Below, piece after piece: positions 25,381 through 39,900 of a DNA stretch of 64,000 nt; the first letter of the stretch is position 1; each line of letters starts with the position of its first letter. The translations under genes and the position numbers were made by a program. Source of the DNA: Lineus longissimus (taxonomy: Eukaryota; Nemertea; Pilidiophora; Heteronemertea; Lineidae); NCBI RefSeq assembly GCF_910592395.1, contig NC_088310.1:20961501-21025500 (forward strand), given 5' to 3'. Under the pieces are notes generated by a model. It was given only the letters and a program-made list of their open reading frames with translations, was not told the origin of the DNA and did no database searches.

Positions 25381-28300
25381 AGTTAATCTTCAGATGGAGA
25401 TCTTTAGGGAAAGGTTCCTTACGCATTTATTTTCAAAAACATCGAACTTTGTCAAAGGTTTTTAGAGGCGGCCATCTTGAATGACTCCGTAACGGAAATT
25501 GCTGTTTTGTCAACTTAAAATATCGCGCCTATAACACCATTTCCCGGATGTAATGTCACCATTGGAATAATTTCGTGACATTACTGGTCCCGCCTATCTC
25601 TCCAGCAATTTACTTCACGTTTACCTTTCCGCTTCCGGAACATCGCAAGAAGGAAAAGGGTCTTTCTCGAGATGGTTAAAGAAACGGCAGAATTATGCAG
25701 CGAGCGGTTTATGGGCTTGCTGACACGATGCGCTGGCAGAAAGAGAAGTGATAGTTATGGAGAGGGCATAAATATCAATCTGAGTCGGAGTGCCGTTTCA
25801 GGCGTGCATACTGATCACGATCGTGAAATGATCAGATCAATTTCTTCAGTGTGTACGGAGAAAGAACGGTGTCTCGATAATTTACTTCAATACACTTTAC
25901 GTGTAAGCTCTAATCAGCACAGCACACCTCAATGTCAAGGACACAATTTGTCTGTCCAATCAAGAGAGTCCTTAATAGAGAGGTCTCGTTCATATAAAAA
26001 ATCTTGCAACCAATTTCTTGGATTGTCTCGAGACTTGACGTACATTTATAGAAATTTTAAGAACAGTAAAAGACCTCCAAGATGCCTTACAGATAATTAA
26101 CAATTGATTTTTCAAAATTAGTTTGAAAGTTACTGACGGTGTTATGCTAACAATGCACAACCCTCCATCGACTAGTAAAGGTGAATTCTCTTTGTTTTGA
26201 CATTCCTAATAAAGTCGCGTCTGCCATATTTGTTTAGCCGCCATGTTTGCATGCTGAGGAGGCTCTCCAATAGATGAAGGAGGGAAAATAAAACATCATG
26301 GCGTTGACTCATTTCACTTAGTATTAGGCTGTCACATGAACCATCAAGAAGCTGCTACGAACAATGAGTGGACATTCAAGTCATTTCCTTCGGCCGTCTA
26401 AGACAATTATCAGTATAATGCAGGGGATATTTATCCACCGCGACAGCAAAATGAAAGGATTGCCGAGTAGCTGTAAAGATAATTACATACTGTAGAAATC
26501 TCCGCAGGAGTCTCTTCAATACCAGTATGAAATCAACAGTCAGCGAGAGTCCACACCACAAGACTAACATCCGCCCTTTCTCCGAGAGTAGCCATATTAT
26601 TGTCGCAGTATTTACGCATGCTCAGAAGGCAGGAAATTTTCAATTCTTTCCCTGTTGTTCAAATAGGACAAGAGCGGGTAATGAAAACGCGCTTTTGCGA
26701 TCGGGAAACATGTAAATCTCGCTTGCATCCGCTTTCTACGTCCAATCTCGAGTGGTCATCTGCAGCTTGGAGAGGGGTAAATAATAAAAATTTCCAAATC
26801 TGGCAACAGTGGCGTTTGAAAGGGTAAACTGATTCTGTGGTTGAAGTACCCGCTGAATGCGGCATTCTTCCCGGAACGTCAGCTATGTCGTAGCTTTCAT
26901 CTGTTCGTAATTACCAGGGTAGATGTTTGAAAATTTGGGGTATTTGATGAATTCTCATTAGCATACCATCATCAGGGTTCACCCATCAACGCCTATAAAA
27001 GTTTCCTTATGGGTAAATTGGTCCTTGGTTCTAGACTAACTTAGTGTAAGGAAGAATGAGTCAGAAATTGGCCCTTGAAGAACACCTGCAGATTTCTGAT
27101 GCAAGTTCAACATTCTGTCAGATACGATTCTTGATGTTAATGAAGGTTAATATTCAGATTTATTCCCCTGTTAGGAATATTTAAATTTAACTTCGATTTT
27201 TTCGTTTATTGGTTTCCAAATATACACAGAGACAAACAATAACCTGTGGTGAGGATTTTAAAAACTGTCCTGTTAATGATAGTGCTGGAAATGCATGACC
27301 CTAAGGAAGCATACATCCATCGAAGAAGAAATGTAACTGCAATTAAAGACAACTAAGACCTTTATTAATTCTCTTGGCGTAGGTCACATTTTGGGGATTT
27401 AAAAAAAAACAAGTTAGAATTTTGTGCAATTTTCATTACGATGGCCTCTCTGAGGAAGTCTAGCGCTATTGCAACGCACGCATGGCGGGACAGACTCAGA
27501 ATCGCGCTGCAACCGCCCGACAGAAAAATATCAGTAAACCTTTCCCTGTCACGCATAAAACCTATTATGACTAACTGAGGGGAAGTTGTTTCATCCAACG
27601 CCTGACTTCTTGATAAAATTGTCCAATTACATCCCCTAATAATTTCAAACGACTCTGACATAAAACGGCGATAGGACGTCGTTCGAACTTTCAAAGATTG
27701 TTTAGCATTCGTGCGTGATCTCGGGGTATCCTCACGGGAGAATCTTATTCAAAATGCATGGTACTGGGTCAATTTATAAAGGTGGGTCAATTCATAAAGA
27801 GTGTGGAATGCTAATATCGGAGAAATCATATGTTTTTTGCTCGAATTCGAAGCGATTGAATCTACCATTCGGACTGCTGAAAAATCTTAGTTATGTACAC
27901 AACCTCCAAAGAGCGATAGCACAAGGTATGAAGAGGAAGAACAACAGCAACAACGAAAACAACAAAAAGTGTCAAGGTTCATGAGAGCTTGAAACGTTGT
28001 ACCTGGTTTTTATGGGGTTAACCGACTTCTTGTTAATTATGATGAGCCGATAGTTACATGACACGATGATAATCAGGATGTTGCGAGGGTTCATCCTTCA
28101 TTCAGGTTTATCACCCTTTGTTTGACAACTCGGCAACGAGGTCAAGGGGTCGTGATGTTAGGGATTTGGCCCTTAATTAACCCATAGGGCAATCGACGTA
28201 CACTGCTCATTACGGAATCTAGGGACACGCAATACGAGGGTAAACACTGGACCTCCAGGTAACGTACTTTATAGAACAATTATCAAAACGGCCTCAAAAA

Positions 28301-30000
28301 AAGATATTACGATGCCAATACTTGCCAATGACCCCTTTTTGCCTTTTTGTCGGTATCTATACAATGATGATTTGATGCTGACGGTGTTAGCGCTGGTGAG
28401 GAGGCAAATTCAATTTATTTGAGAGACAACCCATGGTCAGTAAAATAGCATGACAGGGAGTCCTCGCAAAACACCGTAAAAGCCTCGAAGACCTGCATTT
28501 GACCCTGCGGGCTATCAGGAAAGTAGGTACTCGAATACTGAAAAGGCCCTGACAATAAGGTGGTGATTGTGCAGTCAGAGATTTATAGATGATAGAAAGG
28601 TCATTTTCCATCCCCTTCCATTTCCTTTAGTCTCTTGCAACCATTTACTTCTTCTGGTGCAATACGGCAAATTTTCTAAAGATTATATCATGAGAGACAT
28701 ATTGTGACAAAAGTAATTTATTGAACGATTAATTTTCACACTCGTCGTTCAATTTTACCATTTCTTAAGTTTCACTTCTTCGACGGAGAGGGGAAATAAA
28801 TTACAACGTTCCGTTGATTTTTACCATTCTGGAGTTATGTCGCCACTATCATTTAAACATGAATGAATACTATACAAAGTAAAATGGTCTCTTTAGAACT
28901 TTCAAGGTCCCGGTCTGCAAGGTCACCGAAATATTGAAGCAAATCAAAGTTTTAAAAAACGAGTTTCGTTTCAAAGTCTTTTCTTTATATCATTTGTGTA
29001 TGAACAAAGCAACCTTCGCCAACAAGATAACTAACTACAGTTGTAATTTGTAAAGAACAGTACGGTAGGTTCATCAGAAATGTGCATGATACCGGTATAG
29101 ATATTGAAATAATTTTCAAGCAATTAAGAAAGAGTAGGTATCCTAGTTAATTGCTTAATGCATCCAAAACCTTTCGGACTACGATTTTTTCCATTTTGTT
29201 ATTAATTCTTTTAGTATTGTTCATATCTACGATGTATAATCAAGGGCAAATAACAACAAAAATAATAGCACAACTTCCATCGTAGACAATTACAATCACA
29301 ACTACTTTGAAGCCACAGAACCATAATGTTAATGTCAATAATCTTCCGAAAAAGCGCATCATCTCTTAGCTTCGTAAAATAATCTCCGATATTGAGTCAA
29401 ACATCTTTATTCCAACGATCAAAAGGCCCTCAAACAAACAAGTTTCTTCTGTATCAATTATCTCTCCGTCTGTAGAAATCATCTGATGCTTTTTCCCCCG
29501 ACAGATATCAGGCAGAAGAGAACTGCTCACTTTAAGACAAAGCTGCCTTTAAACAATAGAAGCGTGCATGTATATTGGAACCCTGGATGGATGTTTAAAT
29601 GGACCAAAGTGATTGAATCCTCCTGTCTGTATCCACAAAGAGCTCCACTAACAACCAAATGAGAAGTGCACAAGTAAAATGCTATTAGTTCATTAGCGCT
29701 TGATGAAGAGTTGATTCGATAAAAGCTATGTCCTATTTAGGTTTAGTTAGTGCCGAGGACCATTGGAGCACGTTGCTGACAGAAGCTAATGGTCAACATT
29801 ACAACAACTACGTGTCCCCTTCCTCTCTGAGAGTAGCTGGAGGAAGTCTGGGGCTTCAGATGATAACAGCGCACGTAAGGGGCGGGATAGACGTCTCCTT
29901 TAGGGCCTGGGAAATGGTTTCTGGTAAACAATCGTGTATTGTTGAGCCACTTGGTCTCGCAAATGGACGTCTTAACACGTTAGCAGCGTTTTATACAAGG
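25381..30000. other. intergenic, no gene recognised
   Basis: No supportable gene. A 142-codon + strand open stretch at 25672-26100 starts with ATG but has no known domain, signal peptide or splice partner. A YY1-like GCCGCCATGTTT word lies near 26240. An 18-bp near-perfect tandem duplication is at 27765-27800. Confidence 0.55.
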
Positions 30001-30313
30001 CAAGTTTAGTTGATACTGGTTAAATGTAGAGCTGAAGTCATACAAAAAGTTCAAATTTCCGGCCCTAAATAAGGGCCTTCTTCAGGCACTATCACGAGAG
30101 TAAACTACCAGTACGGCATATACAGAGTAAATGGTAAGTCCTGGAGTAAACCAGGAGTAAGACAATACAACAGCATACAATACAATAATAAAGGAAAACT
30201 TCATGACTTCATCTCAATACATATCGTGTGTTCATACAAGGTGCTGTTTATTTATTGGTTAAATGTAGAGCAATATATAAACGTAGGTTTTGTTGATGCT
30301 GGTTAAGTGTCGA
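30001..30313 (-). repeat. degenerate repeat with Penelope-like hairpin
   Basis: A GGTTAAATGTAGAG word recurs at about 30017-30031 and 30258-30272, with a diverged third copy near 30299-30313. The minus strand of 30049-30089 reads CUGAAGA, then a GGCCC/GGGCC stem with a 7-nt loop, then GGAAAU. This fits the CUGANGA...GAAA layout of hammerhead-like motifs in Penelope-like elements, with an imperfect stem II boundary. It is probably a decayed terminal-repeat fragment; no enzyme gene is nearby. Confidence 0.4.
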
Positions 30314-30730
30314 AATGGTTTAGCCTACAAGTTTGTTTTGGTCTTATACCTTCGTGGCCTATCATTTGAGATCAAGAATTATTTACGGTTATAGGAGAAA
30401 ACATCATGGCCGGCAGAGGGTTTACAGGAAACATCGGCAACATATTCTGATAACCAAATTTGATAAATTCATTGGCAGCCAACGCCAGGTTATGAATTCA
30501 TACATTCTGCTTTCTATTCACAACAAAACCAACCGCAGATAAATCAGCCATCATACGTCTGCCGGTATTTGTTTAAATCAAAACCGCAGCTTGTCTCCGC
30601 GGTTTAATTTACCGCAGAAAATTCACTGCCGCTAAGTCAAATTAATTTCTGACCCCTTATAAAATGATAACAATGCGTTTCAATGTTTCAATGTTTCAGT
30701 CAATTCGTGCAGGATGACTTTCATCATTTT
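30314..30730. other. intergenic
   Basis: Non-coding, with a local inverted CCGCGG/AAACCGC motif cluster around 30580-30615. No gene seen. Confidence 0.5.
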
Positions 30731-30866
30731 GTTGAAATGGCCTTTCAGAAGAAAGAAATCGCTTGGTCGTCTGCTTGTTCATTTTTTTCAAAATGGCGTG
30801 CGCAGGATCGGGCGATCGTCGGAAGTTTTGTTTATAAGCAGACGACTTCTTTCGGTTCATTTCAAC
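30731..30866. repeat. imperfect inverted repeat (about 136 bp)
   Basis: The left arm contains GTTGAAATG (30731-30739), GAAAGAA, and GTCGTCTGCTT (30766-30776). The right arm has AAGCAGACGAC (30836-30846), TTCTTTC and CATTTCAAC (30858-30866) in reverse-complement order. The left arm carries extra bases between the blocks. The spacer is 59 nt. The fold could be a transcribed hairpin, or the relic of a small inverted-repeat element. Confidence 0.6.
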
Positions 30867-31979
30867 CAATCACCTCTGGACAATCCATCACAAATGGGAA
30901 TCTGTGGATCGCGTGTGGCCGCTAATTGGCCTATTCAGACTTGTTTGGGTTTCATTTGTTGCTGTTCACGGCCGCTTCTTGTTGATTAACGAAAGTGTCG
31001 CAACACTGTCACGACATGAGAGAAGAAGGGGCCTGTAATTATGACATGCTCGAATCTGTCGCAACACCATCGTGTAGAAGGATGGTCATCTCTATGAGAA
31101 TTGTTTTTCTCTTGAAACAGAAGAAGGTGATGAGGCGCCCAAGGATGCGACATGGCTGGTGTAAGTAAGTGACAGAGAAACAATTGTTGCTACGTTGTCG
31201 TCTTGTCTTTCTTCCATTCTCTTCACATCAACGAAAACCGCAGCATCGCTAAGCGCTCATTGGTTGCGATGGGGCCTGATGGGACAAAATTCCGAAAGGA
31301 AACAACGTCTATACTCATACGAATACATAACTAAAATAATTTTCGAGTTATTGATCGGACGTCCTGAAATGTCCGATATGACTGACTAAGTTGTCGTGAA
31401 TCCAACTGCTTCAAATATACAGTAAATACAATAATCCATATTAGGAGTAATGTTGTGAATGATATTTCTATCCATTTAATACAACAGGCAGAATTCAAAA
31501 GGTACAGAAGGTCGATTCGCTGAGTATATTTTACATAAATCTCGTTGCTATGTGGTCGACGTCGTGTCTGCTAACAACATCCAAACGGCACCAATCCTCA
31601 GGTCACCGCCCCATAATCCACAGCATGTTCTGCAAGCATTGTCTCTGCGCGCTCCCAAAACTTCTAAATTCAAAATCGAAAATGACCCCGGATTAACGAC
31701 CATCCCCTATTAGGTTAATGACTTATTAACTAGTAGTAAGCAAGCACTAATTATCAATGTTTTCAATTTCATTGGAATCTTTCGTATTGATCTTTTTCGC
31801 ATTTTTCAACGTCTTTTATTTTCGCTTTCAAAAATGGCCTACAAAAGGATACGACATATTTACTCGCACAAAGGGCCAGTCAGTTACAGCCAATCCTTTC
31901 AAAGCACACTAGCTCAATTATATCGTTGTTGCTACTTTAACATTGATTTATAGCAACACTTCATAAACCTATTTGTCAT
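30867..31979. other. intergenic, partly GC-balanced
   Basis: Sequence to about 31200 is relatively balanced in composition, and the word TGTCGCAACA recurs near 30995 and 31059. The remainder is AT-rich. No gene recognised. Confidence 0.5.
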
Positions 31980-32180
31980 CTTTGATGCTGTTGTCTTTGG
32001 GATAAGCTGGGGTCTGGTATCGCAGCTCATTTTCTTAGCACCACGCCGATTATCGCGAGATCGCCATCGGTCTCACCTTGGCCGCCGCACTTCCAATCGG
32101 GTGATTTGCATAAATCTTACCGCGCTATTTTCAACTATAAAGTGTCTTGAGAACTGATCAACGGACACCTGCATCGCTTT
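31980..32180. promoter_or_regulatory. candidate regulatory block with octamer site
   Basis: A CpG-containing block with a perfect POU octamer ATTTGCAT inside GTGATTTGCATAAATC (near 32100-32115), CCGATTATCGCGAGATCGCC-type sequence upstream and a GCCGCCGCAC word. The call rests on composition and motif only. Confidence 0.25.
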
Positions 32181-35100
32181 ATGGTTGTGAAGATTTAAAT
32201 ATTGCATTAAACATAAGGATAAGAGGCCATTGTACACACTGGCGTTCTAAAGATGGTAACATATGATGGTATCCTGCAACCCAGCCGGGGACCGTGAAAC
32301 ATTAGCCCAATTAAACAGTTTACGAAGCACCGAAATACAGACCCGATCAAGCGATAACGCCGTCTGAACGAACCCAGCCAGAAGCCATTGTGAAATCAGC
32401 ATGAGAAGTTAACATACGCTTAAAATTTCATTTTGAGAAATCTGTAATAAAAACATTAATTTATGTGAAAATCTTGCTGCGTTTTTAAAACGCTTCGAGC
32501 AATTTTGGTTTAGGTCTTTCCTACCTTCCGGCGATTTACTGCCCGCGGCCATTATCGCTACGAGAACTTCGATGAGGATTTACGCTGTGAAGTTGGCACT
32601 GCCTCAGGCTTGTTATTTCTTGGTGATATTTTTCTTTGCTACATCGTATTTCAAAATTTTATGAAATGACTTCTCTATTTGAACAAAAGACATCCGATCA
32701 CGTAGGGCGTTCACCTCGTGGAGTCCCATCCACATGGCGGTTACCCGTCCGCCTTTGAACCCAATCAAAGGTTTATCAAACTAGCAATTTTCTGGAGGGC
32801 ACCACGGTTTGGTCGCAAACCTTACATTTAGGATCAAGCAGAACAATTGAGCGTGACTAACCGATATTTGGACCACAATTTAAAACGGAGTGTTGACATT
32901 TTCCATTCGAGTTTTAATCAAGGGTTTGTTATATGGTTGTAACCACGAACATCTTAGTTGCATTTGATAAGAGAGACCTGCAATCTCATAACCACAGGAG
33001 ATTGTCAAATAAGTTAATTAAACTTGTGTATGAATGAAACAAATCAAGTGAATGAATAAAAGAGATCATCAAATTGTTTCTCTCAATTCCAAGCTTGTCC
33101 TTGAAGATCTAAGGTAGCTTCACTTGAACTCAACTTCTTTTGCAGAGCCTTAATTATCGAAAGAACGCATCGCGGACATTGATATGGTTTGTTGGTATTT
33201 TGATGTGGTATTGTGAAAACTTTACAAGAGTTTCAAATTGGTCATCCTTTCTCCTTACGTAATTCTTCAATCGAGCTCTTGCAAAGAATGAGAAACGAAC
33301 ACAGAAAAATCCTTTCCCACGATTCAGTTGATTGGTTTTTCTTTAAAAAATCAAATCATTTTGCTGTCCCTATTTTGATCCTAGCAACCAACAACACATC
33401 TTATGTCCGCCTGCTATTACTCGCATCAACACCGGTTCCTGTGTCGGGTAAATAAAAAGGGGGTCCGCGCATTGGTCGATTTCAGATTCCGCCCCTTGCC
33501 ATTACTGTTGTTGGTAGGACAAAGCCCGGTGCGGTCTACTTTTAGTGCGTAGCAGATGACTGGAAAATCTCCATCACCTCAAGTCCTTAAGACGAATTAT
33601 TATGAATATGGGACTATTTCGGGGTGAAAATTAACCGTGTAATTTTTAAATTCGTCTAACGCAATGGCAAGGAATTGTGAATAACTTTCGCTCAAGTGGA
33701 AGGCCAACACGGTTTCAGAAGTGGTCACGATTTGATTAGGTTGCTTCGATTTGGATAACACGTGCAGAATTGGGCAAGTGATGACATGAAACCTTTGTTC
33801 CCGCTGGACCTTCCTGCTCTTTGATGACTGGTATAAACTGATAAAGGTGTCCACCCCGGATTTAGGTTTAAAGTCTCTCTCTGATTTACTGCCCCCAAGA
33901 TTGGCATGGTCGGGTGGGGCTACGGTTGCAGGTGTGCCGACCCGGGCTGTTCGGCGTGCCCCATGACGTAACCAGGCATGCCAAGAAGATTACAAGTTCA
34001 ATAAATCATTGGCAAACATAAATTCTGGCTAATTAAGTCGCGCTCAACTTGGTGATGACTTCCGGTGCGGAGAGGCAAGGAGGGCGAGGAATTTTCAACG
34101 TTGAAAAGGCCAGAAATTGGGTGAAAGTACAAATTGATGCAGCGATCCTATGCAACAGCAAAAAATAATTGGGCAAATGTTGGTTTGAGATAGGTACGAA
34201 GAACGATTTCGGTACAGGTATAGGACTCCCCTTCAGGACAGAGCCACGAAGCAACAATTTGAAAATAACACCCATAAATTATTATCAAGCGGCACCAATT
34301 TCCCTCATCACCCTGGATATCATCTCCTCTTTTATAACGAGCAAAAAATAGGCATTATTGTCCCTTGGACACGTCGGCTATTAAGACAGCCAGCATCAAT
34401 AACATCTCAATTGTCCCCTAGAAAGTTTTTCTTCTCTAGGTGCCAGATTTTTGGGAATGATGCCATTTCAAGGGATTAGATGCCAGAGAACTGTCAGAGA
34501 GTCTTTTCCATGTTTAACCCAGTGATGATTAATATTCTGCAGTGAATAGACATAAAATTGGACCGGGATGGCCGATGTTTGCCGAAAAGATTTAGCCAAG
34601 ACGGCCATTGTTGGTAATGTTTACACGCATACTAAATGCCGGGATAGTCCTTTCGATTTTTTGAAAGCTTCCACTCCGGGCTGCCCCTCCATGATATTGA
34701 CATACAAGAGCAAGTCAACTTGTGTTCTCAGTGTCTCTTCAAGTGCACACAGTTTACATATATAGACATCTCTTTCATCTCCATCGTAAATTTATTGGCT
34801 AGTGTTTGAGTTTCGATTATTCGAATGACTTTTGACACGGTTAACTACTCCTTGAAGTACCCCTCTAGCTAAATCAGAGTTAGAAATGACTAGTCACGAC
34901 CCATCTTCAAATTACATGCTAGAGTGACTCCTGGATAAACAAAACCTGTATGTAATGACCCGACCATAAAGACATGGTGGCACCGCAGAGCAATGAGGGA
35001 GAGAGAGAGCGTCATCGTCTCAACCAGAGAATGGGCTCGCGCCACTGAAGTGATATCAAGACCGTAACACCACTTTAACCTCCAATTGGGTGTTAAACAA

Positions 35101-35549
35101 TTTGGAAGAAGAAGTGCCGCCAAATTACCTCAATATCATTATGTTGTCTTAACATCTCGAAGCAATTGTAGAATCAGTCACGTCAGCTGTTAGACAGATT
35201 AAGGATGAAATAGCCAGACCTTTATCATCATGTCTACTGGCATTCGACTTGAGATCAAGAAGTTATTTTCGTGATATTTTCATCAGCCATTTTTTGTAGG
35301 CGTACTGACTTTGGGCTACAAATCGAAAATATTCTTCTTCTAACATTAAAAAATGTACTAAAATGATTTCGCGTACTACATCGAACCAAATGCTGTCTCA
35401 GAGCACCAGGCTATGAAAAAGAGATGATCAGGTTTGAGAATAGGCATGATTTGTTGGGCAGTACTAACGGTAAATAACCTCGCAATTGAGGAATCGGCAT
35501 ACCTTAATTGAAACAAAGATAAAGAAATCATAGTATATGCTTGATTAAT
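32181..35549. other. intergenic, no gene recognised
   Basis: About 3.4 kb of non-coding DNA. A short GA run lies near 34988-35003. Open stretches are short and lack domain features. Confidence 0.55.
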
Positions 35550-35553
35550 TTGC

Positions 35554-35997
35554 GAGACAAGACCACTAATGAATATTCATAGGTTGGAGGGTCCAGGCCT
35601 ATCTATTAGACGAGTGCATGTTTTTTACTCTCAAGTACATATTTGGAGAGGTATTGAAAAAATATTTGTTGTGGCAAGTCTACAGATATAAAGAAATTAT
35701 TTGATGAAAAAATTAATTTCGAATTTTGCTAATTGGGTAATAGGGGGCGTGTTTTGAGTTTTTTCTGCCAGTTGGCTGAAAAGAGTGGAAATATCAAAGT
35801 CTGTCTAATTTGTCGATTAAAAAAAAATTTCCGTGGTCAATCACCATTTTATTTTTCACCATTTACTTGCCCGACTGTCCGGAATAACATAATCTAAATT
35901 TCAGATTCACAACACCACGCGTTCTTTGATGCGTCGCGGTCAAACATTGACAATTTAACTGCTAAAAGGCTTAAAAAATCAATTGTGGTCTTGTCTC
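35554..35997. repeat. left 444-bp terminal direct repeat
   Basis: Bounded by GAGACAAGACCAC and GTGGTCTTGTCTC. It matches the right copy along its length, including the A-run near 35820. Its outer flank is TTGC; its inner flank TATT does not match the inner flank of the right copy. Confidence 0.9.
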
Positions 35998-36546
35998 TAT
36001 TTACACTACATTTTGGGTCAATATAGTGAAAAATTTGAATGTGCTCAAATCACTCTAATTCATTTAGAATATTGTATTGCTGATGATTTAAGGTCAAAAC
36101 AAGCCAAAATAATGAGAAAAAAACTTAATTTGACCCAAATAAGAGTCAACCTAACCCCGGTCTAAGTTCGGTTTCATTTTTACAAGTCTTGTTGTGTTGC
36201 CATTCACTTTGTAATTTCTTTGAAACTACTTAGGCCTTGATTCTGAAAGTTGTGCCCTAAGCAGCAAAGATATTCCTAAATCACATCCTAAAGTTTCAAC
36301 TCCATAGCTTGCTTATTCTGGCCAGGGCAGGTCTTTGAATTTGGTGCTGTTGGGTGCAAAATCATGACTTTTTGTCGATTTTGTCCTCTTTCGTCGCTTT
36401 GGCACAGTTGTTTCACTCTTTGAAATGTCTCTCATTTCTCCAAAAATGTCCAGATATGACTTTCCTTTGTTGGAGAGTTGTGGGATGTCATGTACATTAG
36501 TTTGAAAAAAATCTCAAAATGTTAACCCCTGAAATGTACCTTCATT

Positions 36547-36990
36547 GAGACAAGACCACTAATGAATATTCATAGGTTGGAGGGTCCAGGCCTATCTATT
36601 AGACGAGTGCATGTTTTTTACTCTCAAGTACATATTTGGAGAGGTATTGAAAAAATATTTGTTGTGGCAAGTCTACAGATATAAAGAAATTATTTGATGA
36701 AAAAATTAATTTCGAATTTTGCTAATTGGGTAATAGGGGGCGTGTTTTGAGTTTTTTCTGCCAGTTGGCTGAAAAGAGTGGAAATATCAAAGTCTGTCTA
36801 ATTTGTCGATTAAAAAAAAATTTCCGTGGTCAATCACCATTTTATTTTTCACCATTTACTTGCCCGACTGTCCGGAATAACATAATCTAAATTTCAGATT
36901 CACAACACCACGCGTTCTTTGATGCGTCGCGGTCAAACATTGACAATTTAACTGCTAAAAGGCTTAAAAAATCAATTGTGGTCTTGTCTC
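36547..36990. repeat. right 444-bp terminal direct repeat
   Basis: Same length and sequence as the left copy and the same orientation. Its outer flank is TTGC, identical to the sequence before the left copy, and its inner flank is CATT. Confidence 0.9.
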
Positions 36991-36994
36991 TTGC

Positions 36995-39900
36995 AGAGAG
37001 AAAGCTCTGTACGAGGTATTGATGCCATTTGCTGATACTGATATTACGTTGTCGAACCATGCTCTGACTATCTAGATCGGTCGATGCATAGTTTACCTGG
37101 AGAATGTAATTTTTATACAATCGAAGCTCATGTGTATTTACGAGTAGACAATTCGAAATGTAGGACAAGAACAATACATTTTTAATAATCGATTACTGTA
37201 GTGTCTTGATCTATCTTGTCACCATCACGAGACATTTTGATTCATAGATCAGTTGATTCGGACCCTTGATATTCAGTATAAAGAAAAACAATGAGCTGGT
37301 TTGCAATAAAGGAAAAACTTTATTGTTTCACTCTTGAACATTACTTCTAATTCAATATTAAAGTGCGAATAAATCCTGGTCTTATGTTTTGTTGTAGATG
37401 ATATGTATATTGTTACCTCCAACTAGCAATTATAGCTATATATCTCATTAATGATTCTGGCCATGTTTGGTGACAGTCAACGTCATCAAGCTTTGTTGAA
37501 CACGTATAAAGGGATACCTCAGATTGAAGCTTCACACGAGATGGACAAATTGATACCAAACATGGCTACTCATTTACACTCGGTCTTCCCAATACCATTA
37601 TACAACGCCATGTAGACTGTCATAGTAGTTTGACTCAAACCAACTCTATACTTCCGACATACCCGACGAACTATCTTAAAGGAAGTCTAAAGGTAGCACC
37701 CAGGTCAGTCAGATTAACTTACACGATGTCGCCAGAGGGGTCTCTCCTGTCTCACAGTATATCAAAAGTATTCATGCGTGCAAGGGGAATATGTATTTAT
37801 CGTTAGATAAAACACGACGAACCAGTCCACAACTACAAGTACATGTAAGCCTATAATCCAGTTGAAGACCACCAATTTGACCCCCCAGCTAATGCCTTTT
37901 GAGGCCACCGTACAATTTCTGAGCACATCAGAAGACGGATTGTGTGAGACCAGTGATTTGACGCACTATCCCCTACGCCAACGTAGCTCAACGCCCAGGA
38001 TATCTGTAATTCTTAAGAGTATTTGAAGTAAAATTAAGAGAGAGGTTCTTCAACCAAGAGAAACTTGAGAAGTACCACTTTAGGGCATTTTCCAAACTGT
38101 TTGGCCCGTGCCACCGCTCAAGTGAAGGACACTCTAGCGTGAAGACGGTGCTTGCCAGCAAGGCGAGATGTGTAAAGGACATCTTCTCAAAACTAACAGA
38201 CAGTGTCATAAGGACTTGTTATAAGTACCATCTTGGAGAGATTCTACAAGCCCCTGATCAGTTTTTGAGTACAGGACCCTCCAGTCAACGACTTGAATAT
38301 GGTTAAATACTAGAATAAGACTTAAACTGTACTTGAGGTGAACAACGGGGTCCTCAAAGCAACGAAATTCGGCCAGGTCGACAAACAAGATATACTCCTC
38401 TTGACAATGTTGGTCAACATGCCGATAAATTAAATGTCGGTGATTCTTCTTTGACAGTTTGCCATGATTGATGACATCTAGGTAAAGCGAAAGAAAAATC
38501 TAGGATCTTTGTACCCACCGCCCGGTGATAAGACGCGAAATATCAACATCGTGTTGGTGCCTGTTTGACAAGGATGTGTACACGCCCTAGAATGTGGTTA
38601 ACACTCGTCGTCCTGGCCGACGATTCACTTTAGCACTGATCTAGTCTTCGGAAACTTGGCATGTTTCGTTAAAGGAGTGTTGGCTGATGCCAGCCACTCC
38701 TTTTTGGTGTTACAGGAACACCGTATATTAACGTTACCACCTCAATCTTGAGAGTCCAAGTTAAAAACCGGAAGTCAATAATGGGCCCTTTTAGCATGAA
38801 ATCGTACCAAATAATGAATAAGAAGTTTCTACGGCGGTTGAAAACCAAATTGCTAAAGGCTTGATGGCCATGTCTTTATCTATATATGAAGATTATTCCT
38901 AAAACTATAATGCATTACACATTTTATTTGCCAGTATTTACATTTCTGGTGCACAAACTCAGTGTGCAATGTAATAAATAGCTGTGCAGCCTCTGCCCGG
39001 GTGTATTTCCTCCAGACAACTGGCTCATTTGTTAAACGTATTGATTGAATCGCACCAGGAAGAGGAATGGCCAAACTGGCATCTAATTCTGATTGGATAT
39101 ATCAGAAAACAACAAATTCGGGGATTCCATCAATCCCAATTCGTGACTATGTTGAAGTAGCATGGTATATGCGACTTTTGGTCATGAATTTCACGGGAGT
39201 TCGAGACTATTTGCCGAAATAGTTCTCAGAAGTGTGTGCCTAGAGGGGTCACCTCGACCATTTTTTCAGGAATTTTGATTAAAGGCAATTGACCTTGAAA
39301 CTAGATGTTAGAACATACCAAAGAATAATGACCTGTTTGCCTCAAAATGGATGCTGCCATTATGACATAATATATCAAATTATATTAAAGATGAACCGCC
39401 TTGGTTAACTACTTTCTTTTCTACGGTCAATAACAGCTGGATAATCTTTAGAATAAGTAGTGTAATGATATAACTGGCGCCACCGTGGCAGTATACATTG
39501 TTCGGCGTACTTGGAGTAAATAAAGGAAGTCGGCAAAGCAAAAAGGAGCCAGAATCTGCGACAGGAATTCCCGAAAATCCATAAGTGTATGTCCGTACGA
39601 TGCTCTTGATCATGTGCATCATATAACCTGTTACAAATAATACTGTTACTGAAGAACTGTTATGTAATTTCACGTACAATATAGCAAATAAAATAGGTCC
39701 AAATCTTCAAGAAATAAAACGTTAAACTGACCAACATGTTTTACTTTATTTTGGCTAGACACTTGTTCCAAGTTAGCAAAGGTAAGTCTTTTATCCCGAC
39801 CCAAGAGGGTCTAGCCGGGTAATTTTTTCTTTACATCAAAACGAAATATGCATCTCAGAAAAACTTCATATTTGAATCATTTTTGCTTATTTATGTACTT

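Larger units (their letters stand above)
35554..36990. mobile_element. 1,437-bp non-autonomous element with 444-bp terminal direct repeats and 13-bp TIRs
   Basis: Two copies of 444 bp, identical by eye, lie in the same orientation at 35554-35997 and 36547-36990 around a 549-bp middle. Each copy starts GAGACAAGACCAC and ends with its exact reverse complement GTGGTCTTGTCTC, so each repeat also has inverted ends. TTGC flanks the whole unit on both sides (35550-35553 and 36991-36994), while the inner edges show no such duplication. This points to one insertion event of the whole unit. The middle encodes nothing recognisable, and I see no tRNA primer-binding site or polypurine tract. The ends are not TG...CA, so a standard LTR element is doubtful. 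It could be a terminal-repeat miniature retroelement with unusual ends or a composite of MITE-like units. Identity of the two copies suggests a recent insertion. Confidence 0.8.
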